Shown: positions 15,433 through 23,134, counted from the stretch's first letter. The stretch: 24,978 nucleotides of DNA from Finegoldia magna (GCF_018371055.1 NZ_JAGYZD010000005.1:1-24978), one strand, 5' to 3'. A program made the numbers and translations. Notes: generated from the letters alone by a model not told the origin.

Positions 15433-16954
15433 CAACAACACCCCCAGCCATTAATCTACCAAGTTCCATTTCATTAGTTTCTTTTGCTGGTTTTTCTCCA
15501 ACGATTTTGCCATCAAATATAACTGCTATATTATCTGATAAATCCATTATTTCATCTAATTCAAATGAAACTAACAATACTGCTTTGTTTTTGTTTCTTT
15601 GATCTACTAAATATTTGTGAATAAATTCTATTGCCCCAACATCCAATCCTCTGGTTGGTTGAGCAGCTATTAACAAATCAGGATTGTTGGAAATTTCTCT
15701 TGCGATAATTACCTTTTGTTGATTACCTCCTGACAAATTCTTTGTTTTTTGATGATAATCATTAGGTCTGATATCGAATTTTTCGATTAATTGTTTTGCA
15801 TTGTTGTTTATAGCATCAAAATCTAGCTTTAATCCTTTGCTAAAAGGTTTCTTTTTAACATTTTCCAAAATTAGATTGTCGGCTATAGAATAATCCAATA
15901 TAAGTCCGTGTTTTTGTCTATCTTCTGGAATAGTATTCATTCCTGAATCTATAATATCTCTTGGAGAATGATTTGTAATTTCTTTTCCTTTTAATGTAAC
16001 CCTTCCAGATTCTATTTTTCTAAGACCAGTAATTGCCTCAATGAACTCCGATTGGCCATTGCCATCTACGCCTGCAACGCCAACAATTTCTCCTCTCCTT
16101 ACTTGAAGATTCAAATTCTTTACAGCATCAATATTTCTGGAATCTTTTACAACCAAATCCTTAATATCTAATACAACTTCGCCTGGCTCTTGGTCTTGTT
16201 TTTCAACATTAAATCTTACATCACGACCAACCATTTTTTCTGCTAAAATATTTTCATCGATTTCTTTGACGTTTAATTTATCGATAAATTTTCCACGTCT
16301 AATAACCGTACAATAATCTGCCATTGCTTTAATTTCAGATAATTTATGTGTAATTATTATTATTGATTTTCCTAATTCTGTAAGATTTTTTACAATTTTT
16401 ATAAAATCATCTATTTCTTGTGGAGTTAAAACCGCTGTTGGTTCATCAAATATCAAAATATCCGCTCCACGATATAGACATTTTAAGATTTCAACTCTTT
16501 GTTGCATTCCTACTGAAATATCAGAAACTTTCGCTTCTGGATCAATCATCAAACCGTATTTTTCAGACAATTCTTTTACTGTATCTATTGATTTTTTATT
16601 ATCCAGAATTCCGTTTTTACTCGTTATTTCTTTTCCTAAAACAATATTTTGATAAACAGTAAACGGTTCTATAAGCATAAAGTGTTGATGCACCATTCCG
16701 ATACCCGTTTGTATTGCTAACTTAGGAGTCATTTGATCAAAAGTTTTTCCTTTTACTGTAATGCTTCCAGATGTAGGTTCATACAACCCATAAAGTATAT
16801 TCATTAGAGTTGTCTTCCCAGCTCCGTTTTCACCTAACAAAGCATGAACCTCTCCTTCATGGAGCGTGAAATTTACATTATCAAGTACTTTATTGCTGCC
16901 AAAAGATTTTGATATGTCTTTTAAATCTACAACAATGTTTTTTTCATCGTTCAT
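15422..16954 (-). CDS. nupO: Nucleoside ABC transporter ATP-binding protein (NupO-like, two ABC domains)
   Basis: A 510-residue cytoplasmic ATPase with two ABC domains in tandem. The first has Walker A GENGAGKTT (about residue 41), the signature SVGMQQRVEIL and Walker B ILIFDEPTA. The second has a degenerate Walker A (GVDGNGQSE) and a good signature LSGGNQQKVIIAREI, the asymmetry usual for this sugar/nucleoside importer family. It energises uptake through the two permeases. The start at 16954 (MNDEK) was preferred to 16969 because AAAGGGA lies before it and nothing lies before the first ATG. A hairpin separates it from the upstream bmp gene. Confidence 0.92.
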   Translation of the reverse strand: MNDEKNIVVDLKDISKSFGSNKVLDNVNFTLHEGEVHALLGENGAGKTTLMNILYGLYEPTSGSITVKGKTFDQMTPKLAIQTGIGMVHQHFMLIEPFTVYQNIVLGKEITSKNGILDNKKSIDTVKELSEKYGLMIDPEAKVSDISVGMQQRVEILKCLYRGADILIFDEPTAVLTPQEIDDFIKIVKNLTELGKSIIIITHKLSEIKAMADYCTVIRRGKFIDKLNVKEIDENILAEKMVGRDVRFNVEKQDQEPGEVVLDIKDLVVKDSRNIDAVKNLNLQVRRGEIVGVAGVDGNGQSEFIEAITGLRKIESGRVTLKGKEITNHSPRDIIDSGMNTIPEDRQKHGLILDYSIADNLILENVKKKPFSKGLKLDFDAINNNAKQLIEKFDIRPNDYHQKTKNLSGGNQQKVIIAREISNNPDLLIAAQPTRGLDVGAIEFIHKYLVDQRNKNKAVLLVSFELDEIMDLSDNIAVIFDGKIVGEKPAKETNEMELGRLMAGGVVDEK

Positions 16955-16982
16955 GTTTTTCCCTTTCATTTTTAAAAATAGT

Positions 16983-17012
16983 TATAAAAACAGGGATTTT
17001 TCAATCCCTGTT
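16983..17012 (-). terminator. Hairpin terminator/attenuator between bmp and nupO
   Basis: On the minus strand AACAGGGATT and AATCCCTGTT form a perfect 10-bp stem with a GAAA loop (positions 16989-17012), followed by TTTTTATAAC. It sits directly after the bmp stop and just before nupO, for which I see no separate promoter. It is therefore best read as a partial terminator that keeps binding-protein mRNA in excess over the transporter genes, or as a 3'-end stabiliser. Confidence 0.75.
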
Positions 17013-17019
17013 ATCAACC

Positions 17020-18096
17020 TTATTTATCAAATCCGAATTCTGTAAATTCTTTTTCGTTTTGTGGAACTTTGATTTTTCCTTCTTTGATGTCATTCTTTAA
17101 GCTTTCAACTTTGTCTTTAACATCTTTTGCTACTAAATCATTGTTTGCGTAAGCGATATCTACAGCATTTCCATCTTTTAATGAATAAGTTACTGTACTT
17201 CCACCTTCAAACTTACCGTCTTTAATATCTTTTGAGATTTTTTGTACAGCAACATTAACACCTTTTACTGTAGAAACTAAAATATTTTTAGGAGCATCTG
17301 CTGATTGGTCTCTATCAACACCAATAACGTATTTGTTATTGTCGATAGCAGCTTGAATAACGCCATATCCAGTACCACCTGCTGCGTGGAAAATAACATC
17401 TACACCTTTTTGATACATTAAGTTAGCAATAGATTTACCTTTATCTGGTGCAGCATAACTATCAGCATATTGTGATTGGAATTCAATAGGTTGTTTCTTT
17501 TGTCTTTCAGCTTCCTTTACTCCTGCTTTGAATCCGTATTCAAATCTGTCGATTACATCACTCTTCATACCACCAATAAAACCAACTTTATTTGTTTTAG
17601 TAGTCATACCAGCAATGTACCCAACTAAGAATGAGTTTTCGTTATCTGCAAATAAAACCCCAATCATATTTGGTCTCTTTTCTACATTTGCATTATCAAT
17701 TATTGCGTATTTTTGGTCTGTGTTTTCTTTTGCTGCAGCATCTGTTGCTTTAAATAATGCATATCCAATTGTAAATATTACATCACTTTCATCATCCAAT
17801 GCTGTTTCCATATTTGGAGCATATTCTGCTTCTTTGTGTGATTCGATATATCTGTAATCCAACCATCCTTCTTTTTTAGCATTTTCAAATCCTTCATATG
17901 CTGATTGGTTGAAAGATTTATCGTTAATTCCACCTTGGTCAGTAACCATAGTAACTTTTACTTTTTCTTTCTTGTCGTTTTTATCTGAAGATTTTCCATT
18001 ATCAGATGAATCTTTGCCAGCACCACCACAAGCTGTTGCAAAAACCATACTTAAACAAAGAAATAAAGCAATTATTTTTTTGTAAATTTTTGACAT
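17020..18096 (-). CDS. BMP-family nucleoside-binding lipoprotein
   Basis: A 358-residue substrate-binding lipoprotein. The start at 18096 (MSKIYKK) follows AAGGAGG by five bases. Residues 1-22 are a lipoprotein signal (KK, hydrophobic core, then FATAC with the lipid-anchored Cys23), followed by a low-complexity Ser/Lys/Asp linker (about 27-45). The mature part begins VTMVTDQGGINDKSFNQSAY, the BMP/PnrA/TmpC signature, and later carries FHAAGGTGYG and IGVDRDQS, the two-lobe binding fold of purine-nucleoside receptors. It heads the ABC operon and delivers substrate to the two permeases. An old annotation of this family as basic membrane protein or immunogenic lipoprotein is common. Confidence 0.92.
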   Translation of the reverse strand: MSKIYKKIIALFLCLSMVFATACGGAGKDSSDNGKSSDKNDKKEKVKVTMVTDQGGINDKSFNQSAYEGFENAKKEGWLDYRYIESHKEAEYAPNMETALDDESDVIFTIGYALFKATDAAAKENTDQKYAIIDNANVEKRPNMIGVLFADNENSFLVGYIAGMTTKTNKVGFIGGMKSDVIDRFEYGFKAGVKEAERQKKQPIEFQSQYADSYAAPDKGKSIANLMYQKGVDVIFHAAGGTGYGVIQAAIDNNKYVIGVDRDQSADAPKNILVSTVKGVNVAVQKISKDIKDGKFEGGSTVTYSLKDGNAVDIAYANNDLVAKDVKDKVESLKNDIKEGKIKVPQNEKEFTEFGFDK

Positions 18097-18218
18097 AATG
18101 TCCTCCTTAAATTTTTGTGATAACATTTGCTTATATTTAAGAAATTAAATAATAATTTATCGACTTTTATTCATTAACATAAACGTTGTTATCGTGTAAA
18201 TATAGATACCTTCTATAC
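18097..18218 (-). promoter_or_regulatory. Long 5' leader of bmp, no recognised riboswitch
   Basis: About 120 bases separate the predicted start of transcription from the bmp ATG. The minus strand carries a small hairpin near the 5' end (TATAGA and TCTATA) and a 7-bp long-range complementarity, GATAACA (18187-18193 region) with TGTTATC (18119-18125). I find no purine-riboswitch core and no T-box. A strong AAGGAGG ribosome site ends the leader. Confidence 0.35.
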
Positions 18219-18224
18219 AATATA

Positions 18225-18253
18225 ATATTATCAATTATTAACAATATTGTCAA
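18225..18253 (-). promoter_or_regulatory. Promoter of the bmp-nupOPQ operon
   Basis: The minus strand has a perfect -35 TTGACA (18248-18253), a 17-base spacer and TAATAT (18225-18230; four of six consensus matches). It lies in the divergent gap shared with the FAD oxidoreductase gene, with the -35 boxes of the two promoters only about 13 bases apart, so a bound regulator could affect both. Confidence 0.65.
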
Positions 18254-18266
18254 ACGAAAAATGAAT

Positions 18267-18295
18267 TTAACATCGCTTTACTTTTCTGGTATTAT
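18267..18295 (+). promoter_or_regulatory. Promoter of the FAD oxidoreductase gene
   Basis: TTAACA (18267-18272; five of six), a 17-base spacer ending in TGG, and TATTAT (18290-18295; five of six), so an extended -10. A second TATAAT (18299-18304) with TTTACT 16 bases upstream overlaps it. The ribosome site AAAGGAG lies before the ATG at 18335. Confidence 0.6.
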
Positions 18296-18334
18296 ATATA
18301 TAATTATAAATAAAAAAATACTAAAGGAGACAAA

Positions 18335-19360
18335 ATGAAACATTTAGTTTTGTGTGGCTGTGGTCACGGACATATTTTTGTAATCAAAAATATAAAACAA
18401 AAATATCCAGATATCAAAATAACTGTTATAACAGATAACGAATACCAATATTATTCCGGTATGTATACTGGTTTTTTGGAAGGAGTATACTCTCATGATG
18501 AGATATGCTTTGATGTAAGAAAAGTTTGTAAAAAATACGGTGCAGATTTGATCTTCGATAAAATCGTAAAAATCGATGATGAAAATAAAAAAGTCATAGC
18601 GAAAAATCACACAGTAGACTACGATTACTTGAGCATTAACTTAGGAGCGACTCAAAAAACTATTGGAATTGGAGAAAATATAATAAATTCAAAGCCTATA
18701 AACACAATTATCGATTTAAAAGAAAAAATCAAATACACTGATAAAAATATCCTTATATTAGGAGCTGGTGCAAGTGGATTGGAATTAGCTTTCGTGCTTA
18801 AGACTATTTATCCCGACAAGAATATATCCATAGTAACAAGAGGTAGTGTGAATATGGAAGGATTTAGCGACAAAGCTAATAAAAAAGCTAGAAAGTTATT
18901 AAGTAAAAAAGGTATAAAGGTTTACGAAAACAAAAACGTATCTTCTATTGATAAAATAGATATAGATTTTGATAAATTGATAATGTGCATTGGTTCTAGC
19001 GGTGTGAATATTGATTTTGGAAGTTTAAATACAACCGATAAAAACTTCTTGATTTCCGATGAGTATATGAGAATTTCGGACAAAATATTTGCCGTTGGAG
19101 ATTGTGTTAGTATCGACAAATATCCTAAATTACCAAAAGCTGGTGTGTATGCTATAAGACAATCGCCTATTTTAATGAAAAATATTGCACATACATTGAA
19201 CGATGAAGAATTAGAATCTTATGTTCCAGACACTGATCCTATGCAAATTTTATATTGTGGAAATGAAAAAGCGCTATTATATTATAAAGGATTCACGTTG
19301 TATTCTCATCTTTCATTCGTACTAAAAAGATATATCGATAAAAAATATATGAAATATTAA
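18335..19360 (+). CDS. FAD-dependent pyridine-nucleotide oxidoreductase, SelD-N-terminal type
   Basis: A 341-residue FAD protein with two Rossmann motifs, GCGHGH (residues 8-13, FAD) and LGAGASGLELA (about 142-152, NAD(P)H), and the second FAD motif IFAVGDCVSI (251-260). The segments YYSGMYTGFLEGVYSHDEI (39-57) and LPKAGVYAIRQSP (266-278) are characteristic of the family found either alone or fused to the N-terminus of selenophosphate synthetase (known as Nterm_to_SelD). No CxxxxC redox disulfide is present, so it is NADH-dehydrogenase-like. The electron acceptor is unknown, and the gene stands alone with its own promoter and terminator. The family link is from motif memory, not a search. Confidence 0.75.
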   Translation: MKHLVLCGCGHGHIFVIKNIKQKYPDIKITVITDNEYQYYSGMYTGFLEGVYSHDEICFDVRKVCKKYGADLIFDKIVKIDDENKKVIAKNHTVDYDYLSINLGATQKTIGIGENIINSKPINTIIDLKEKIKYTDKNILILGAGASGLELAFVLKTIYPDKNISIVTRGSVNMEGFSDKANKKARKLLSKKGIKVYENKNVSSIDKIDIDFDKLIMCIGSSGVNIDFGSLNTTDKNFLISDEYMRISDKIFAVGDCVSIDKYPKLPKAGVYAIRQSPILMKNIAHTLNDEELESYVPDTDPMQILYCGNEKALLYYKGFTLYSHLSFVLKRYIDKKYMKY

Positions 19361-19385
19361 AATCCCTCTCGCGAGGGATTTTTTT
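19361..19385. terminator. Bidirectional terminator between convergent genes
   Basis: AATCCCTC (19361-19368) pairs with GAGGGATT (19373-19380) around TCGC, followed by TTTTT. It directly follows the oxidoreductase stop on the plus strand, and on the minus strand it lies immediately after the permease stop, with a shorter T run there. Confidence 0.85.
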
Positions 19386-20733
19386 AGTCTATTTCTTTTC
19401 TTTCTTTTTCTTCTTGTTCTAATGTTTTTTCTGGAATAATAATATTCAAGAAAAATACTATTAGAGTTGCAACAACTACAGGTGATGCTGTGAACACCAT
19501 TCTGAACCATTGTGGGAAATATCTCACAGCGTTCGGTCCAACTTGTGTTATACCCATTCCAAGCGCAACTCCTAATCCAACTATAGTTGTATTTCTTACG
19601 CTCATTTCGCTTGAAGTTATAAGTTTCATACCACTCATGGCTATTTGTGCAAATACTGATATAGTTGCTCCACCGATTACAGCCTGTGGAACTGAAAGCA
19701 TCAATGCTCCAAATTTTGGGATTAATCCACAGATAAATACCATACTAGCAGTAATCAACAAAACTTTTCTTGCAATTACTTTTGTCATTGATACAATTCC
19801 AACGTTTTGTGAATATGTGGCAGTTGGAAGCGCTCCTATGAATGCACCAATAACACTTACAATACCATTTGCTTTTATTCCTCCCGATAATTCTACATCA
19901 GTAGGTTCACGATCCATTCCACCTACAGTTGTACTAGTTAAATCTCCAACTGCTTGAACAGAGTTTACGATGTACATAATTGACATAGTCAATATAGCAT
20001 CCACATGGAAATGGAATTTGAATGGATAAATTTGTGGAAGCATAAACCAAGAAGCACTAACAACATTGTCAAATTTAACCATTCCTAAAAATAATGAAAT
20101 TATATATCCTACAATAATTCCAACCAAAATTGCCGCTAATTTTATGTAACCTTTCATAAACATATTACAAAACAAAACAACACATAAAGTTATAATTGCT
20201 ACAACCCAGTTTCTGATTTCTCCTTGCATAGGTCCATTTCCACCTGACATATAATTTACAGCCACCGAATACAAACTAAGCCCAATTGTTAATACAACTG
20301 TACCCGAAACTATAGGAGGAAAGAACTTCCTAATTTTTCCAATAAATACTCCCGTGAATATCGCCACAATACCACCAACCAACTGTGATGCATACACAGC
20401 ACCTATTCCATATTGTTTTCCAATTGATAATAAAACTGGAATGTAAGCAAAACTAACGCCCATAATAACTGGTAATTTTGCACCAAATTTTAAAACTGGA
20501 TACAATTGTAATAATGTCGCTATTGCAGCAATAAACATTCCAGCTTGAATCAAATAAATTGCTTGAGCATCCGTAATGGCATGTTCGCTTGATTTTAAAG
20601 CACTCGCCAAGACTATTGATGGCAACGCATTACCCACAATCATTGCCAACAAGTGTTGCATAGCTATCGGAAATGATTTAAGCATGGAAGGTTTGCCATA
20701 ATAATCAAATAATGAATTCGAATTACTTTTCAT
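19384..20733 (-). CDS. NCS2-family xanthine/uracil-type permease
   Basis: A 449-residue polytopic proton symporter for nucleobases (uracil-xanthine permease family, about 12-14 helices). The hallmark NAT motif appears as QNVGIVSMTKV (Gln309-Asn310). The segment VQAVGDLTST aligns with the helix-8 substrate site and IKANGIVSVIGAFIGALP with helix 9 of XanQ. There, where characterised xanthine/uric-acid carriers have Glu and Asp, this protein has Gln260 and Asn289. Substrate (xanthine, uric acid or another base) is therefore uncertain. I took the ATG at 20733, five bases after AAGGAGAG; a GTG at 20739 lies inside that ribosome site. No separate purine riboswitch is present in the upstream gap, and I see no strong promoter there. 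Confidence 0.85.
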   Translation of the reverse strand: MKSNSNSLFDYYGKPSMLKSFPIAMQHLLAMIVGNALPSIVLASALKSSEHAITDAQAIYLIQAGMFIAAIATLLQLYPVLKFGAKLPVIMGVSFAYIPVLLSIGKQYGIGAVYASQLVGGIVAIFTGVFIGKIRKFFPPIVSGTVVLTIGLSLYSVAVNYMSGGNGPMQGEIRNWVVAIITLCVVLFCNMFMKGYIKLAAILVGIIVGYIISLFLGMVKFDNVVSASWFMLPQIYPFKFHFHVDAILTMSIMYIVNSVQAVGDLTSTTVGGMDREPTDVELSGGIKANGIVSVIGAFIGALPTATYSQNVGIVSMTKVIARKVLLITASMVFICGLIPKFGALMLSVPQAVIGGATISVFAQIAMSGMKLITSSEMSVRNTTIVGLGVALGMGITQVGPNAVRYFPQWFRMVFTASPVVVATLIVFFLNIIIPEKTLEQEEKERKEID

Positions 20734-20800
20734 ATACACTCTCCTTATAATTTTATCAAAGTATATTTTATATTAAATTCAAAATAATTTAAAGAGCATT

Positions 20801-20848
20801 AAAAAAATACTTCCAAAAACAACAAATCAATTTCTTGTTTTGGAAGTA
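20801..20848 (-). terminator. Rho-independent terminator after arcC
   Basis: On the minus strand TACTTCCAAAA (20838-20848, reading back) and TTTTGGAAGTA (20808-20818) make a perfect 11-bp stem, extended by a few pairs toward an AT-rich loop, then seven T. It separates arcC from the permease gene, so the two are not obligatorily one transcript. Confidence 0.8.
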
Positions 20849-20854
20849 CTATTA

Positions 20855-21787
20855 TTATTTTACAAATCTAGTTCCTGTTAAACCATTGATTCCTTCTTTT
20901 GCTTTTTCCAAAGAAGTTATCAAAGCAGTTTTACCTTCACCTGATTGGATAAAACTCAAGCAAGCCTTAACCTTAGGTAGCATAGATCCTTCTGCGAATT
21001 GTTTTTCTTCTATTAACTTTTGTGCTCTTGACAAGTTTAACTCATCCAAGCCTTCTTCATTTTCTGTCCCATAATTAATGCATACTTTTTCTACTGCAGT
21101 TAAAATGATTAACAAATCTGCATCAGAAATTTCCGCTAATTTTTCTGAAGTGAAATCCTTATCTATAACAGCTCCTATACCTTCTAATTGTCCATCATTT
21201 TCTACGACAGGAATTCCTCCTCCACCTCCAGCAATAACGATGAAATTTTCTTTAGTCAAAGTATTGATTTCTTCTTTTTCAATAATATCAATTGGTTTTG
21301 GAGATGGAACAACTCTTCTGTATCCTCTGTTTGCATCTTCTTTAAAAGTATATCCACTTTCTGCAGCAAGTTTTTCAGATTCTTCTTTTGAATAAAATAA
21401 TCCCACAGGTTTTGTTGGATTAGCAAAAGCTTCATCATTCTTATCCACTTTAACTTGTGTAATTATAGTAGACACTGCGTTTTTCATGTTTCTTTTTGAT
21501 AATTCGTTTTTGATAGCCTTTTGTAAATGATATCCTATGTATCCTTGGCTCATAGCAACACATTCTGCAAATGGCATGTTAGAAATTTGTGGATTAGAAT
21601 TATGAGCAGTTTCCATAGCCAAATTAATCATACCAACTTGTGGACCATTTCCATGGCAAACGATAACTTCGTTACCATCTTCAACTAAATCAACTATAGA
21701 AATAGCTGTTTTTCTAACAGCTTTGATTTGTTCTTCAAGTGAATTTCCGAGAGCGTTTCCACCTAATGCTAAAACTACTTTCTTCAT
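20855..21787 (-). CDS. arcC: Carbamate kinase
   Basis: A 310-residue amino-acid-kinase-fold enzyme making ATP from carbamoyl phosphate and ADP, releasing carbamate. It shows the nucleotide-binding opening VVLALGGNALGNS, VCHGNGPQVGM (carbamate/phosphate loop), the FAECVAMSQGYIGYHLQ segment, VIAGGGGGIPV and LIILTAVEKVCINYG. Length is normal. In arginine deiminase operons arcC sits with arcA and arcB; neither is here. In purine-degrading anaerobes carbamate kinase instead ends allantoin/oxamate-type pathways, so its source of carbamoyl phosphate is open. The AAAGGAG site before the ATG is clear. The leader contains a 12-bp hairpin. Confidence 0.95.
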   Translation of the reverse strand: MKKVVLALGGNALGNSLEEQIKAVRKTAISIVDLVEDGNEVIVCHGNGPQVGMINLAMETAHNSNPQISNMPFAECVAMSQGYIGYHLQKAIKNELSKRNMKNAVSTIITQVKVDKNDEAFANPTKPVGLFYSKEESEKLAAESGYTFKEDANRGYRRVVPSPKPIDIIEKEEINTLTKENFIVIAGGGGGIPVVENDGQLEGIGAVIDKDFTSEKLAEISDADLLIILTAVEKVCINYGTENEEGLDELNLSRAQKLIEEKQFAEGSMLPKVKACLSFIQSGEGKTALITSLEKAKEGINGLTGTRFVK

Positions 21788-21826
21788 TTTAACTCCTTTT
21801 ATAAATTAAAAATAGTATCCAAATAT

Positions 21827-21855
21827 AAAATCCCAATGTTAAACATTGAGATTTT
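21827..21855 (-). terminator. Hairpin in the arcC leader, terminator or attenuator
   Basis: On the minus strand AAAATCTCAATG and CATTGGGATTTT pair over 12 positions (one G-U) around a five-base loop; the following ATTTTATATTT is only partly T. It may end the ModE-like transcript, or control readthrough into arcC. The same arms can form on the plus strand. Confidence 0.5.
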
Positions 21856-21881
21856 AATTATTAAGACACTTCGATAAATAT

Positions 21882-21910
21882 ATATTACACTGATTTTATA
21901 AAAAATACAA
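21882..21910 (-). promoter_or_regulatory. Candidate promoter of arcC
   Basis: The minus strand has TTGTAT (21905-21910), 17 bases, then TAATAT (21882-21887). The -35 is weak (three of six), the -10 has four of six. Transcripts from here would carry the hairpin at 21827-21855 in their leader. Confidence 0.35.
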
Positions 21911-21915
21911 GCTTT

Positions 21916-22254
21916 TTAGGAATTTTTTGTAATTTTTTCTGTTAAATTGTTGCTAGTTCTGGTAAAATTTGACATACCTTTTTCATATTCTCTGATTAAT
22001 CTTTCACCAACTTCTGTTAATGTCGATCCTCCGCCATTGGCTCCTCCAATTTCGGTATCCACAAACTTCTCTCCATAAATTTTTTCGCTATTTTTTATAA
22101 TATTAAAAGCTTTGCTGTAACTCATTTTGAGATTTTTTGAAGCCTTGTTAAGAGATTTTGTCTTGTCAATTTCTTTTAAAAGCAAGTAATTGCCTTTCCC
22201 GAAAAACTTTTTACCATTATCGTCTTCAAACCAAAATTTACAATTCACCTTCAT
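21916..22254 (-). CDS. ModE-type helix-turn-helix DNA-binding protein
   Basis: A 112-residue protein equivalent to the N-terminal DNA-binding domain of ModE/LysR-like regulators: GKGNYLLLKEIDKTKSLNKA and MSYSKAFNIIKN form the winged helix-turn-helix (about 19-55), and GGANGGGSTLTEVGERLI (about 70-87) is the glycine-rich wing that marks ModE-type proteins. The molybdate-binding TOBE (Mop) domains of full ModE are absent, so it cannot be called a molybdate sensor. The ATG at 22254 follows GAGGAG by seven bases; a TTG upstream start would overlap that site. It begins 17 bases inside the end of the preceding gene, so the two are translationally coupled. Confidence 0.8.
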   Translation of the reverse strand: MKVNCKFWFEDDNGKKFFGKGNYLLLKEIDKTKSLNKASKNLKMSYSKAFNIIKNSEKIYGEKFVDTEIGGANGGGSTLTEVGERLIREYEKGMSNFTRTSNNLTEKITKNS

Positions 22255-23119
22255 TTTTAAGCTCCTCAATTTTATCCTCAGTTTCCTTAATCCATACAGG
22301 AATTATACAATCAAAATCATTGTAAATTGTTAATATTCTTCCGAACTCTTCTGTCAAATCTACTTCATTTTCTCCGTTTAACTTCGGCTCTAAAATATCT
22401 AAAATTGTGTAAATTGCAAGAATTCTGTAAAATAATCTAGGAATTTTGCCATTAAAATATGATTTTAGTAATGAATAATAGAAGATTCGGCTATTTTCAT
22501 CAACTTCATTAATTTTTCTAAATTCAAAGAAAGAATCTCCCATATAGCTGATATTTTTAGAAACAAAATTCAAATTATCATCGGGACAAATGGATTTAAG
22601 ATTATCAAACAAATAAATATTGCTCAATTTTCTTGAATCAATTAAATATCTGTTCTTTTCAATATAATCAAAAACAATATAATCCTTATCCCCTCTGAAA
22701 TTCGTCATGGAATAATTGTATATAAGATTGTTGATTTTATAATTGAAAATCTTCGACCAAGTAGAATCGTCATCTATTTGGCTATCTTGATGTAATTTTC
22801 TGAGAACCTCTCCTATTTCACTTCCAAGTTGTATTTGTTTATCATAAGGTATGGGCTCTGAAAGATTTTGTATGAATTTCTTAATTATAAAAGTATGGCC
22901 ATTTTCATAACCACTATCTTCAATTTTAGCAAATTTATCATTAAACTCATAGAGTAAATGACTGTTTTTACTATTAAAATTCAAAAAAGACTCCAAATCT
23001 CCTTCATATAATTCAACTATATATTTGCCTGAATCAGTAATCACAATATACTTATCATCTTGTAATTCATAGTCATTAATTTTCTTATCTTTAAAAAATT
23101 GTAAATCTTTGATTTCCAT
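22238..23119 (-). CDS. Unknown protein, possibly a degenerate kinase of the APH/choline-kinase fold
   Basis: A 293-residue soluble protein that I cannot identify firmly. An N-lobe-like part (about 15-80: beta strands YIVITDSGKYIVELY, then HTFIIKKFIQ) is followed by GSEIGEVLRKLH (99-110), resembling the start of the C-lobe in aminoglycoside phosphotransferase-like kinases, and by SYMGDSFFEFRKI (191-203), resembling the GDPxYEL segment after the metal site. The catalytic HGDxxxxN loop is not recognisable (ICPDDNLNF lies near its place), so it may be an inactive pseudokinase or a different fold. It is co-transcribed with the ModE-like gene, whose start it overlaps. GGTGA precedes the ATG. A function is not assigned. 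Confidence 0.45.
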   Translation of the reverse strand: MEIKDLQFFKDKKINDYELQDDKYIVITDSGKYIVELYEGDLESFLNFNSKNSHLLYEFNDKFAKIEDSGYENGHTFIIKKFIQNLSEPIPYDKQIQLGSEIGEVLRKLHQDSQIDDDSTWSKIFNYKINNLIYNYSMTNFRGDKDYIVFDYIEKNRYLIDSRKLSNIYLFDNLKSICPDDNLNFVSKNISYMGDSFFEFRKINEVDENSRIFYYSLLKSYFNGKIPRLFYRILAIYTILDILEPKLNGENEVDLTEEFGRILTIYNDFDCIIPVWIKETEDKIEELKNEGEL

Positions 23120-23134
23120 ATAATCACCAATACA

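Noticed and set aside
18097..18218. Purine riboswitch upstream of the nucleoside transporter
   Set aside because: The conserved core of purine aptamers (paired P1 ends and the two loop motifs) is not present on the transcribed strand.
19490..19957. Plus-strand open frame of 155 codons inside the permease gene
   Set aside because: Antisense to the clearly conserved NCS2 permease; composition is that of a shadow frame and there is no start signal.
20734..20800. Xanthine or guanine riboswitch before the NCS2 permease
   Set aside because: Only about 65 bases separate the arcC terminator from the start codon and no aptamer-like pairing is visible.
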